Below are positions 25,736 through 33,982 of a stretch of 64,000 nucleotides of DNA, in pieces. Each line of letters opens with the position of its first letter. Within the stretch, counting starts at the first letter, position 1. This stretch comes from an uncultured Draconibacterium sp. GTDB lineage: Bacteria > Bacteroidota > Bacteroidia > Bacteroidales > Prolixibacteraceae. The DNA is taken from positions 124,001 to 188,000 of the forward strand of contig NZ_OY781365.1 in NCBI RefSeq assembly GCF_963676815.1, given 5' to 3'. Made by a program: the position numbers and the translations under genes. The notes below the pieces were generated by a model. The model was given only the letters and a program-made list of their open reading frames with translations, ran no database searches and was not told the origin of the DNA.

Positions 25736-26083
25736 TTATAACTTACGCGTTAGCACAAATACACCACACACGTCTTCGCTGTCGAAGGTTGAGCCGATGA
25801 TTTGGTTTTCGGTAATACGGTATGTTTCGAAAGTATTGGGCAGATAACTTATTTCGCGGCCGTTTTGCAGGGCTTTTACTTCAACGCTTTCAAGCAGCAG
25901 TTTTCCGTCGGACAGAATGCCTTTTACTTTTTCGGTCACCCGGATGCTGTAGTTGTTTTCTACCGCTTCGGTAAACGAAAATACTCCGCTTACTTCGTTT
26001 CCGCTTTGCGTAAGTTCCACCTCTCCTTCCGAGTTTCCGTATTCAAAATCTTCATTGTATGTCCAGCGTCCTGAAATGTTCAT
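25736..26083 (-). CDS. Hypothetical small beta-rich cytoplasmic protein
   Basis: The 115-residue protein lacks a signal peptide. It starts MNISGRWTYNEDFEYGNSEGEVELTQSGNEVSGVFSFTE and has alternating strands with a repeated G-x-F/L pattern. The opening SGxWxY and later LTQSGNEVSGxF resemble small lipocalin-like or calycin domains found in Bacteroidota. No function can be assigned. A TAAGTTTG box lies 16 nt upstream of the start. It is separate from the outer-membrane protein gene that precedes it on the same strand. Confidence 0.65.
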   Translation of the reverse strand: MNISGRWTYNEDFEYGNSEGEVELTQSGNEVSGVFSFTEAVENNYSIRVTEKVKGILSDGKLLLESVEVKALQNGREISYLPNTFETYRITENQIIGSTFDSEDVCGVFVLTRKL

Positions 26084-26099
26084 CGTTGTAATTTTGCGG

Positions 26100-26107
26100 C
26101 AAACTTA
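26100..26107 (-). promoter_or_regulatory. Candidate -7 box (TAAGTTTG)
   Basis: It matches TAnnTTTG on the minus strand, 16 nt upstream of the start at 26083. Confidence 0.35.
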
Positions 26108-26144
26108 GCAAATTTCCGGTTTATTAAAGATTAGTCAATATCTG

Positions 26145-26813
26145 CTATTTATGAAACTTGTATCCGACAGAGAACATAAACGAGCGGTTGCGCACAACCA
26201 TATCGTAGTCGGTTTGCGGCGAAATATTGTTTAGCCCAAAATGCCCCGTAAATTCAAAAAGAAAGGAATTCACTTCCATTCCTCCGCCAACTGCCAGGCC
26301 TAGTCCCAAACGTTTCAGATCGTCGTCGTTATCGGGTCCCCAAACAATGTCCTGCTCTTCATCGTTGCCTACTCCTCCAACCGATTCGTTTATTTTTGTT
26401 TTGCCGCTAAGACCAATACCAAAATACGGACCGGCCATTCCGTAAATCCTGATGTCGTTCACATCGGCATACAATTTTCCAAAAACCGGAATATCGAGGT
26501 ACCACAGGTTTACTTCCGAATTTACGCTATAGCTTATCCCCTCGAATGTTTCCGATTCGTTTAATTGAATTCCTTTGGTGGTAATCAACAAAGCGGTTTC
26601 AATACCGGCACCGTCGCCAATTCCCCACTCGAAAGTTGGCCCAAGGTGAAATCCAGAACGCATATCCAGGTTCTCGGTAATGATTTCGCCATCATCTTCA
26701 ATCAACATATCCGACAAGGTGTATCCGGCTTTTACGCCAATGGTTTGAGCCAGTAACGAATTTGCCAGCAATAAACCCAAAACCATTGTTGCTAATCGTT
26801 TTCCTGTTTTCAT
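26145..26813 (-). CDS. Outer-membrane beta-barrel protein (PorT-like)
   Basis: The 222-residue precursor has a signal peptide (MKTGKRLATMVLGLLLANSLLAQ). The mature part starts TIGVKAGYTLSDM, a typical first strand of the Bacteroidota 'outer membrane beta-barrel' (OMP_b-brl_2, PorT-like) family. Later strands alternate polar and aromatic residues (GFHLGPTFEWGIGDG, FLFEFTGHFGLNNI), and the chain ends FMFSVGYKFHK. The acidic loop NDEEQDIVWGPDNDDD is probably exposed. Role unknown; family members sit in the outer membrane as small 8-stranded barrels. Monocistronic. Confidence 0.82.
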   Translation of the reverse strand: MKTGKRLATMVLGLLLANSLLAQTIGVKAGYTLSDMLIEDDGEIITENLDMRSGFHLGPTFEWGIGDGAGIETALLITTKGIQLNESETFEGISYSVNSEVNLWYLDIPVFGKLYADVNDIRIYGMAGPYFGIGLSGKTKINESVGGVGNDEEQDIVWGPDNDDDLKRLGLGLAVGGGMEVNSFLFEFTGHFGLNNISPQTDYDMVVRNRSFMFSVGYKFHK

Positions 26814-26944
26814 AACTCAACGCTTTTAATTATGATACTATACGTGAGAGAATCAAATTTGTTAAAACAACTGCAACATTCGTTATAAAACAAATAGCTC
26901 CCCCACCGCAGCAGAGAAGCTATTAAAAAACAATTAACATTAAA

Positions 26945-27772
26945 TCAGGCCGAAGCCAGCAAATCAATCAATTTACTACAACCGCCATTTTGTATATAAT
27001 CCGAGTGTTCTTCAGGTGTATTGAATGTTTTTCCGCAAATTTTACTGCAGCGCACCTCTCCCTTGTTTTCAAACATAAAATCGCGCATTATTTCTTCTGA
27101 ACCGGGGACAATAAAGCGTCTGTCGTCAGGATTCTCGCGAAACCACTTTTCAGCTTTTAAGTACACGGCAGCTCCAAGTGCACCACAGGCATTGCCGCTC
27201 AAACCTATTCCACCGGCAAAACCGGCCAGCATCATTGCTTTTTCTTTACCGGCCCCAATTTTTTCGGCTACAATACTCGCGCAACTTACAACAGGAGTAT
27301 CAGAACTCGCCGGCTTTATGGCCAGACTTTTATCTGCTGTATCAACTGCCTCGGGTGCCCATCGACCTATCAGGCGGGCACAATTAAGCGGTTTTCCGGT
27401 GATAAAAAATTTAATCTGCCCCAACATCGATTTCTGGTTACAGCGAGAAATATCGCGGCAATTCACCCGTGATGTTCTTTGTGTAAATGAATCAACCAAA
27501 TCATGCGCAGTTGAAATAGCCAGCGAGGTAGCCGCATTTGTATCTTTCATTCTTCGGTTAGCCTCGGCACCGGCTGCAAGAGCGGCTCCCCATAGCATAC
27601 CGCATTGGTGCCCCTCTTGCAAAATGCCGCCACATAAAGGTCCGGTTGCCTTTTCCACCTCACTGTCGCGCTGTCCGAAATTTTTATTTACCACTGAATA
27701 TACTGCCCCGGTGCACCCTAATTTAAACAGGAGACTCCGGGCTTCTTTTCTTGCTGAACAGGTATTTTTCAT
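26945..27772 (-). CDS. C_GCAxxG_C_C family redox-type protein
   Basis: The 275-residue protein carries the C_GCAxxG_C_C signature in the N-terminal third: LGCTGAVYSVV (C20), GPLCGGILQEGHQCGMLWGAALA (C47, C57). A second cysteine-rich stretch is CRDISRCNQ. The C-terminus has RCSKICGKTFNTPEEHSDYIQNGGC. The family is defined by these conserved cysteines and is thought to be redox- or metal-active, but no activity has been assigned that I can cite from sequence. There is no signal peptide; an internal glycine-rich segment (LAGFAGGIGLSGNACGALGAAVYL) may associate with membranes. A REP-type element lies directly upstream. Confidence 0.8.
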   Translation of the reverse strand: MKNTCSARKEARSLLFKLGCTGAVYSVVNKNFGQRDSEVEKATGPLCGGILQEGHQCGMLWGAALAAGAEANRRMKDTNAATSLAISTAHDLVDSFTQRTSRVNCRDISRCNQKSMLGQIKFFITGKPLNCARLIGRWAPEAVDTADKSLAIKPASSDTPVVSCASIVAEKIGAGKEKAMMLAGFAGGIGLSGNACGALGAAVYLKAEKWFRENPDDRRFIVPGSEEIMRDFMFENKGEVRCSKICGKTFNTPEEHSDYIQNGGCSKLIDLLASA

Positions 27773-27797
27773 CTTTTATTTCTCAATATTATATTTT

Positions 27798-27945
27798 AGA
27801 TTGCTTCTCCGCCAACCGGCGGATCGCAATGACTGACACAACTTTTTTATAAGGGCGAGGCTGCTTGGCAGCGAGCTGCCAAGCAGCCTCGCCTATCCCA
27901 AAAGATACTCATTTAGTGTCATTGCGAAGGCAGTAAAGCAATCTC
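27798..27945. repeat. REP/MITE-like nested palindrome with perfect 40-bp core
   Basis: Outer arms AGATTGCTT...CGCAATGAC...GACAC and GTGTCATTGCG...AAAGCAATCT are inverted across 148 bp. At the centre, 27854-27893 is a perfect palindrome: 19-bp arms GGCGAGGCTGCTTGGCAGC and complement, with GA between. The 'GTCATTGCG...GCAATCT' ends are of the type dispersed between genes in many Bacteroidota. No transposase is nearby. Confidence 0.75.
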
Positions 27946-27977
27946 TTTCATTACTATAGCACATTAGTTCTTTCAAT

Positions 27978-29174
27978 TTACATTTCAACTGAAGGCAAAA
28001 TATACTGACGCACTAATTTAAACAACTTCGATTTTCCGGCCCAGTTTCCACTGGTAAAAACAACGGTCATATCCAAATCGGGGAAAACCATAATTACTTG
28101 TCCGCCCCAACCGTTGGCACGATACATTTTTATGTTTTTGCCACCGTGATAGAACTCGCTTTGCCACCAGGTATAACCGTATCCGTTCTTTCCCGAATCT
28201 TCGATGGGTAAATTTATACCTGTGATGTTATTATAAACGGTTGAACTCTTGGCCACCCAATTTGCAGACAGGATACGCTCACCGTTCCACATTCCGTTAT
28301 CGAGGTAAGTAACTCCCAGTTTCAGCATATCGCGTGGAGTTACACTTAGCGAACTGGCTGCTTCAACAACTACTCCATCCTGATATTTCATCCACGTTCC
28401 TTCTTTTATTCCCAGCGGTTCGAACAAATACTTTTTCGAAAACTCGTCGAGATCAAGTCCGGTGGCATTTCTTAGAATTTCACCCAAAATAACGATCCCA
28501 CCACCGTTGTAGGTAAAAAATGTTCCGGGTTCGGCCCACCATTCACGATCTAATACACAAGTTACCGGATCGTCGCAATCAAAATACAGTCTATCCATAT
28601 CGTTGGCTGATTCCGTTCCGTGTGCGGCACTCCATTCGTCCCAGGCCAGTCCGGAGGTCATAGTCAACAGGTGTTCAATAGTGATGTATTCGCGGTTATT
28701 GGTTTTCAGATGCTGATGTTCGGGCAGGTAATCAAAAATGGATTGATCTACACTTTTTATAAAACCTTTATCGATGGCGATTCCGATACATGCCGACACA
28801 AAACTTTTTGATACCGACATTACACTGTGCATTGTTTCCGGACCGTATTCTACATAGTCGCCATGGTAGTAAGGTTTGTCCCACGCGTAAAGATGTCCAG
28901 GGAAATACTGCTCAACCGCCAGCTTGTCATTTTTGTAGATCAACATAGAATGAATCTCACCAAATTTACCGGCGTAAATTTTACTAACAGCATCCTTTAT
29001 AAAGCGCTCATCAATATTGGCATCAACCGGTGTACCCACATTTATTCCATCGTTCATTTCTGCCGGAGGAGTTAAAACAATCTCCTCCGTTTTTTTATTG
29101 TTACACGAACTGGTTCCCAATACCGCTTGAAGTATAACCAACATGAGTAACATTTTTCCGATCAGCAGCTTCAT
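27978..29174 (-). CDS. Beta-lactamase-fold serine hydrolase, lipoprotein
   Basis: The 398-residue precursor has a lipoprotein-type signal ending SSC-NNKK (C24). The class C beta-lactamase/esterase fold is shown by the SxxK motif S120-V-S-K123 (MHSVMSVSKSFV) and the later YNG (FTYNGGGIVILGEIL), matching the Y-x-N element. The C-terminal half includes NGWGGQVIMVFPDLDMTVVFTSGNW in place of the usual KTG/HxG. Known family activities: D-amino-acid or peptidoglycan peptidase, esterase. It lies 10 nt from the acyltransferase-ankyrin gene on the same strand and is probably co-transcribed behind it, so both may modify envelope material under the divergent regulator. Confidence 0.88.
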   Translation of the reverse strand: MKLLIGKMLLMLVILQAVLGTSSCNNKKTEEIVLTPPAEMNDGINVGTPVDANIDERFIKDAVSKIYAGKFGEIHSMLIYKNDKLAVEQYFPGHLYAWDKPYYHGDYVEYGPETMHSVMSVSKSFVSACIGIAIDKGFIKSVDQSIFDYLPEHQHLKTNNREYITIEHLLTMTSGLAWDEWSAAHGTESANDMDRLYFDCDDPVTCVLDREWWAEPGTFFTYNGGGIVILGEILRNATGLDLDEFSKKYLFEPLGIKEGTWMKYQDGVVVEAASSLSVTPRDMLKLGVTYLDNGMWNGERILSANWVAKSSTVYNNITGINLPIEDSGKNGYGYTWWQSEFYHGGKNIKMYRANGWGGQVIMVFPDLDMTVVFTSGNWAGKSKLFKLVRQYILPSVEM

Positions 29175-29184
29175 GATTTTCAGT

Positions 29185-30909
29185 TTATGAGTTAGTTGAG
29201 ATTATTTCAGCAATTACAGGACGCGTTTTTTCAATCCTGTCGAGATCAAGTTGAAGTCCGAGTGGCTCGTATACTTTGGCAAAATATTCATAGATTCCTT
29301 TTACTGCTTCAAAAGGAGCCATAACCGACTGTGCAGCACTGGCGCCTGAATTATTTACTACGGAAGTATCGATGCCTTTGTTTAATAAAGCTTTAACTAT
29401 TTCGGTGCGGCAGAAAAAAGCAGCGGTGTGCAATGCGGTTGAACCATCGTTATTGGTTACGTTCAGGTCGGCTCCGGCGTCGATCAATACTTTGGCAATT
29501 TCTGTTTTTCCGAATACACAGGCAGTCATTAAAGGACTTGAGCCACCGGCTGGTTCTTTTTCATTCAAATCAGCTCCCGATGCAATTATTGATTTTACTG
29601 CTTCCACATCACCTGCAATTACTGCTGCATGAATACTGTTCCCGCTTTGAGGCGCTGTGCTTGTTTCTGTTGTTTCTGTTTTCTGTTCTTCATTGTTTGT
29701 TGTTCCGGGATAAGCAGTAAAAGCAGCCAGTACAATTACTACCGATAGTATTGCAGTAGCAACGGTTTTTGTGTTAATCTCGCGCTGACGAATGGTTCGC
29801 CACGAGTATATAAGCAGATTTGAAAGGACAAATGTAAGTAGAGTTACAATTAAGAATTTTACCATCGGTGGAATTGGTAATGCCATAATTGACAGTGCAA
29901 CTACACCCAATACAATAGTGTGAATAATATAAACCGAGTAAGAATTACGGTTCAGTTCGTCCATTAACGCAAACCTTTTGTTTAAACTGTGGCGGAACCC
30001 GTAAAGGAACACATACAGTAAAGTAAGTTGAGATGCTAGTCCAAAAGCATAATAAGCTACACGGTCGGCAAACTGCGAAATAAAATAGTAGTTACGTCCC
30101 GGATCGATGATATTGAAAAAGGTATTTAAAGCAACTGCGGTAAAAATACCCAGTGTGAATGTCAACACAACATTTGCAATAATATAAAGTCGTTTGTTCT
30201 TTTTGTTTGATTCAAACACCTTTAGTTTGTCGCAAAGTGAGCCCAATAAAAACAACATTAAGTAAACCAACAAGCGCTCGCGCTGAAAATGCAGAATAGC
30301 AGAATCGTACCAGCCGTTCAGTCCCATTTGTGCAATGGTAACACTTGATACTACACCAACCACAAACATTGCAATTACGGCAGTTTTCAGATTTATTTTT
30401 AACGACAATACTTTTGTTTTGGCCAGTACCAGATAAATCACCTGGAACATAAAAAGGACAGGCAAAAACCACAACCAGTTTTGTGCCGGGTTATTGGCAT
30501 AAAAACTCAGGTCGCTTCCGGCACGTTCAAAAAAGTGAAAGTACGAGAACCATTCTTCCTGTGGTAAACCACGTGAATATAAAAAGATGAATTTGTAAGC
30601 AGGAATCAAAGTAAAAACGGCGATTACCCAAGGAATCAAAATACGTTTCACTTTCGATTTGATGAATTCAATTGATGTTTTCGACTTCAACGACATCGGA
30701 ATTAAATACCCGGAGATAAAGAAGATCGTAAACATTATAAACAGATCAAGGTACAAACGGATCATTCCGATTGAATTTGCTTTTACAGGATCGACAACAA
30801 TCCATGAGTTTTGCAAAACATGTTCATAAACTAATCCTGAGTGTAAAACAACAACCAGGAAAATCATTAATGTTCTTAAATGGTCGAGAAAATAAATTCG
30901 TGTTTTCAT
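29185..30909 (-). CDS. Acyltransferase-3 membrane protein fused to ankyrin repeats
   Basis: The 574-residue product has an N-terminal acyltransferase_3/OpgC-like domain. It opens RIYFLDHLRTLMIFLVVVLHSG (conserved early Arg and His), has about ten membrane helices, and includes RNSYSVYIIHTIVLG. A last helix (about residues 383-402) and a Thr/Glu-rich linker lead to three ankyrin repeats from about residue 424 to 525 (HAAVIAGDVEAVKSIIASGADLN, PLMTACVFGKTEIAKVLIDAGADLN, ALHTAAFFCRTEIVKALLNKG). A short helical tail follows. Known domain roles: transfer of acyl groups to envelope glycans; ankyrins bind proteins. The fusion is unusual. It is co-oriented with the beta-lactamase-fold gene and divergent from the AraC/TPR regulator. 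Confidence 0.88.
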   Translation of the reverse strand: MKTRIYFLDHLRTLMIFLVVVLHSGLVYEHVLQNSWIVVDPVKANSIGMIRLYLDLFIMFTIFFISGYLIPMSLKSKTSIEFIKSKVKRILIPWVIAVFTLIPAYKFIFLYSRGLPQEEWFSYFHFFERAGSDLSFYANNPAQNWLWFLPVLFMFQVIYLVLAKTKVLSLKINLKTAVIAMFVVGVVSSVTIAQMGLNGWYDSAILHFQRERLLVYLMLFLLGSLCDKLKVFESNKKNKRLYIIANVVLTFTLGIFTAVALNTFFNIIDPGRNYYFISQFADRVAYYAFGLASQLTLLYVFLYGFRHSLNKRFALMDELNRNSYSVYIIHTIVLGVVALSIMALPIPPMVKFLIVTLLTFVLSNLLIYSWRTIRQREINTKTVATAILSVVIVLAAFTAYPGTTNNEEQKTETTETSTAPQSGNSIHAAVIAGDVEAVKSIIASGADLNEKEPAGGSSPLMTACVFGKTEIAKVLIDAGADLNVTNNDGSTALHTAAFFCRTEIVKALLNKGIDTSVVNNSGASAAQSVMAPFEAVKGIYEYFAKVYEPLGLQLDLDRIEKTRPVIAEIISTNS

Positions 30910-30980
30910 GATTTAATTTTTTGTGGAAATCGTTAGCGCGATGTCCGTTGTTTTCGTTAGTGTAAAGGTCGGGTGAAGCG

Positions 30981-31082
30981 TGACGCAGGTCTAATGAACT
31001 ATGCAGCCAATAGTATGAAGTTTGCTGAAGGCTTAAAACTTATGACGCAAGCATATAAATTATGATGCAACACATGATGCAA
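30981..31082. promoter_or_regulatory. Direct-repeat cluster ATGAYGCAA in the divergent promoter region
   Basis: TATGACGCAA at 31041, TATGATGCAA at 31061 and CATGATGCAA at 31073, with a weaker TGACGCAG at 30981. Spacings are 20 and 12 bp. Direct repeats in one face-phase are what AraC-type proteins bind; the divergent gene encodes an AraC-HTH protein. The rest of the 332-bp gap (30910-31241) shows nothing else. Confidence 0.45.
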
Positions 31083-31241
31083 AGCCCTGAAAAGCCTGCT
31101 AAATAAGGGTTCTTATAATCACATCTAATCATACCCAAAAAACGCTTCTTGAATAAAATATGATCAAAAGGACGAGTAGGATAAGGCACAAACAAACAGT
31201 TTTTGTATTTTTAGGATCGTATTTATCCGAAACTAACAACT

Positions 31242-33326
31242 ATGCCAGGTCTTAACACTGCCGAAAAGAATTTTCTAACCCAAATAACTCAGCTTGTTGA
31301 GGAGAACATTTCGAACGAGCAGTTTGGTGTTTCGGAGTTGGCAGATGCCGTTGGGATGAGCCGCTCGAACCTGTTACGAAAAATCAAAAAAATAACCGAT
31401 TTATCCGCCAGCCAGTTTATTCGCAACGTACGTTTAAAATATGCCGCCGAATTGCTTCAGGAAGGATCGTACACCGTTTCGGAAGTGTCGTACAAAGTTG
31501 GTTTTGGCAGCCCCTCCTACTTCATCAAATGTTTCCGCGAGCTGTATGGTTACCCTCCCGGCGAAATGAGCATGCACGAGGAGTCGGAAGAGCAAGAACA
31601 ACAGGAAGTGGAAATAGAACCGGAGTTACAGGCACACACTCCGAAAAAGAAATTTCCCGTTCTGTTGGTCTCCCTCTTTTCGATAATTGCAATTGCAGCC
31701 GTTTTGTACGTTGTGTTACAACCCAAATCGGGCAACAGTAAAAAAGTAAAATCGATTGCTGTACTTCCATTTTTGAACGACAGCAACGACACCACCAACG
31801 TTTATATCATTAACGGGCTGATGGAGGCGACACTGAACAACTTGCAACAAATAAAGGACCTGCGGGTAATCAGCCGCACATCGGTTGAGCAGTATCGCGA
31901 CAATCCGAAATCGTCGCCGGAGATTGCTAAGGAACTAAATGCCACCTACCTTATTGAAGGCAGCGGACAGAAAATTGGCGACCAGATTCTGCTCAATATA
32001 CAGTTGATAGAAGCTAAAACCGATAAGCATTTGTGGAGCCAGCAATACCGCCGCGACACTGAAGACATTTTTACACTGCAGGCCGATGTGGCAAAAAGTA
32101 TTGCCGAACAAATTGAAGCGATTGTTACGCCTGAAGAAATACAACGTATTGAAAAAGCACCAACCAATAACCTGGTAGCTTACGACTTGTTCTTAAAGGG
32201 ATATGATTTGCTTGGTAAACCAACGGAAGAAAACCTGAAAGCGGCCATTCCTTATTTCAAACAGGCTATTCAACACGACGAAAAATTTGCCCGTTCTTAT
32301 GCCGGTATTGCCATTGCGTTCTATCTTTTAGACGAAAATAAAACGGAAAAGCATTTTGCCGACTCCATAAACTATTATGCCGACCAGGCACTTTTTTACG
32401 ACTCGAAATTGCCACAGAGTTTAATTGCCAAAGCGCTTTTTTATATGGAGCACAGCGAGTATGAACTGGCACTTCCCTATTTTGAAAAGGCTTTGGAAGT
32501 TAGTCCTAATTCCGATGTGGTTCTCATCTTTCTGGTTGAATTGTATGTGAATTATTTACCGAATACCGAGAAATACCTGGAATATGCGTTAAAGGGGCTT
32601 GAAATTGATATTGTTGCAGCCTACGATTCATCGGCGGCAAGTTACAGTTACCTGCACATCAGTAATGCATTTATCCAGTCGGGCTTTGTTGATGAAGCTG
32701 AAAAATACATCGATATTTCACTTGAATACCTTCCTGAAAACCTATACTCGCAATACGTAAAAGCGTATATCGATTATGCGAAGAATCAAGATCTGAACCA
32801 GCTAAACAAGTCATTGTTGGCTACTTTTGAAAAAGACAAAACCCGTCTCGATGTATTGCAGGAAGTGGCAAAATCATACTATTACCTGCGCAATTTTGAA
32901 ACAGCGGCGGTCTATTACAAAGCATTTGTTGAAGCCCGTGAAATGTACAATCTCGAAATTTACCGATCGGAAAACGGCAAAATAGGTGTGACTTTTGATA
33001 AAGTGGGCGAGCAGGAATTATCGGATAAATATTTTGAGCAGTACAGAACATGGGCAGAAAATGATCCATCCATTTACAGCAATTTTTCGCTGGCATTTTA
33101 TAACTCTTACAAGGGAAATACCGACAAGGCTATCGACTATTTAAAAGCTTTTACAAAGCAGGATAATTTTCATTACTGGACGATTTTGTTTACACCTATC
33201 GATCCGCTGATGGAGAATTTACAGAAGCATCCGGAGTATAAAAAGGTATTCCGTGAAATTGAAGATAAATTCAATGCGAATCACATTCGAGTAAAAAAAT
33301 CGCTACAGGAAAAAGGACTATTGTAG
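31242..33326 (+). CDS. Membrane-anchored AraC-HTH regulator with TolB/FlgO-like and TPR domains
   Basis: The 694-residue protein has an N-terminal AraC/XylS double helix-turn-helix (residues 10-108: FGVSELADAVGMSRSNLLRKIKK, VSEVSYKVGFGSPSYFIKCFRE). An acidic linker and a single transmembrane helix (about 138-159) follow. Next is a domain opening KSIAVLPFLNDSND with YLIEGSGQKIGDQILLNIQLIEAKTDKHLWSQQY, like the FlgO/TolB-type domain attached to some adenylate cyclases and regulators. TPR repeats run to the C-terminus (ALPYFEKALEVSPNSD and others). The DNA-binding part would be cytoplasmic and the TPR part periplasmic, giving a one-protein signal-to-DNA route. It is divergent from the acyltransferase-ankyrin/hydrolase pair, its probable target. 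Confidence 0.88.
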   Translation: MPGLNTAEKNFLTQITQLVEENISNEQFGVSELADAVGMSRSNLLRKIKKITDLSASQFIRNVRLKYAAELLQEGSYTVSEVSYKVGFGSPSYFIKCFRELYGYPPGEMSMHEESEEQEQQEVEIEPELQAHTPKKKFPVLLVSLFSIIAIAAVLYVVLQPKSGNSKKVKSIAVLPFLNDSNDTTNVYIINGLMEATLNNLQQIKDLRVISRTSVEQYRDNPKSSPEIAKELNATYLIEGSGQKIGDQILLNIQLIEAKTDKHLWSQQYRRDTEDIFTLQADVAKSIAEQIEAIVTPEEIQRIEKAPTNNLVAYDLFLKGYDLLGKPTEENLKAAIPYFKQAIQHDEKFARSYAGIAIAFYLLDENKTEKHFADSINYYADQALFYDSKLPQSLIAKALFYMEHSEYELALPYFEKALEVSPNSDVVLIFLVELYVNYLPNTEKYLEYALKGLEIDIVAAYDSSAASYSYLHISNAFIQSGFVDEAEKYIDISLEYLPENLYSQYVKAYIDYAKNQDLNQLNKSLLATFEKDKTRLDVLQEVAKSYYYLRNFETAAVYYKAFVEAREMYNLEIYRSENGKIGVTFDKVGEQELSDKYFEQYRTWAENDPSIYSNFSLAFYNSYKGNTDKAIDYLKAFTKQDNFHYWTILFTPIDPLMENLQKHPEYKKVFREIEDKFNANHIRVKKSLQEKGLL

Positions 33327-33336
33327 TGCATAAAAA

Positions 33337-33366
33337 AAGCCCCTCATCAAAACAGATGAAAGGCTT
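33337..33366. terminator. Bidirectional terminator between regulator and korC
   Basis: AAGCC...TCATC-AAAACA-GATGA...GGCTT hairpin, preceded by a run of A. It is placed between two convergent genes and serves both. Confidence 0.75.
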
Positions 33367-33388
33367 GCATTTATTTGTCTAATTCTTT

Positions 33389-33940
33389 TTAAACCAGTTG
33401 CACATCTTCCACAATCTCCTGACCCTTTTTAATGGCCTCAAGGTTTAGTGGAATCAGTTTATGGTAACGTTCCGGAAGTGATTTTTCCAACCCTTTTTCA
33501 ACGTTATCCAACGAAAGAATAGGTCGTACTTTTAGGTAACTTCCAAAAACAATCATGTTAAACACTTTTGGATTTCCCATCTCAACAGCCGTTTTTGTTC
33601 CCTCAACTTTAAAGATGTTGATATCAGTACGTGTTGGCGGATTGATCACACCGTTAGGATCGTACAATAAAGTACCACCCGGTTTTACCGCTTTTTCAAA
33701 TTTGTCCATACTCTGTTGGTTCAGAATAATGGCTGTATCAAATTCTTGTAAAATGGGCGAACTAATGCGGGTATCGCTAACAATTACTGTAACGTTGGCA
33801 GTACCACCACGCATTTCAGGACCGTAAGATGGAAACCAGGTTACTTCCTTGTCTTCCATAATACCCGAGTAAGCAAGAATTTTACCCATCGAAAGAACGC
33901 CTTGTCCTCCAAATCCGGCAATTATCATTTCTTCTGTCAT
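33389..33940 (-). CDS. korC: 2-oxoacid:ferredoxin oxidoreductase gamma subunit
   Basis: The 183-residue gamma subunit has EMIIAGFGGQGVLSMGKILAYSGIMEDKEVTWFPSYGPEMRGGTANVTVIVSD. This is the diagnostic opening of the POR/KOR gamma domain, with GGQGV and the RGGTAN motif. It is the last gene of the operon korD-A-B-C, 42 nt after korB, with a terminator beyond it. Known role: with alpha, beta and delta it forms a CoA-dependent oxidative decarboxylase of 2-oxoacids that reduces ferredoxin. Whether the substrate is 2-oxoglutarate (Kor) or branched-chain 2-oxoacids (Vor) cannot be decided from sequence alone, so the symbol is provisional. Confidence 0.9.
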   Translation of the reverse strand: MTEEMIIAGFGGQGVLSMGKILAYSGIMEDKEVTWFPSYGPEMRGGTANVTVIVSDTRISSPILQEFDTAIILNQQSMDKFEKAVKPGGTLLYDPNGVINPPTRTDINIFKVEGTKTAVEMGNPKVFNMIVFGSYLKVRPILSLDNVEKGLEKSLPERYHKLIPLNLEAIKKGQEIVEDVQLV

Positions 33941-33982
33941 AATTTCAATGCTTTAATTCGTTAATGCTTCAATGCTTAACTT

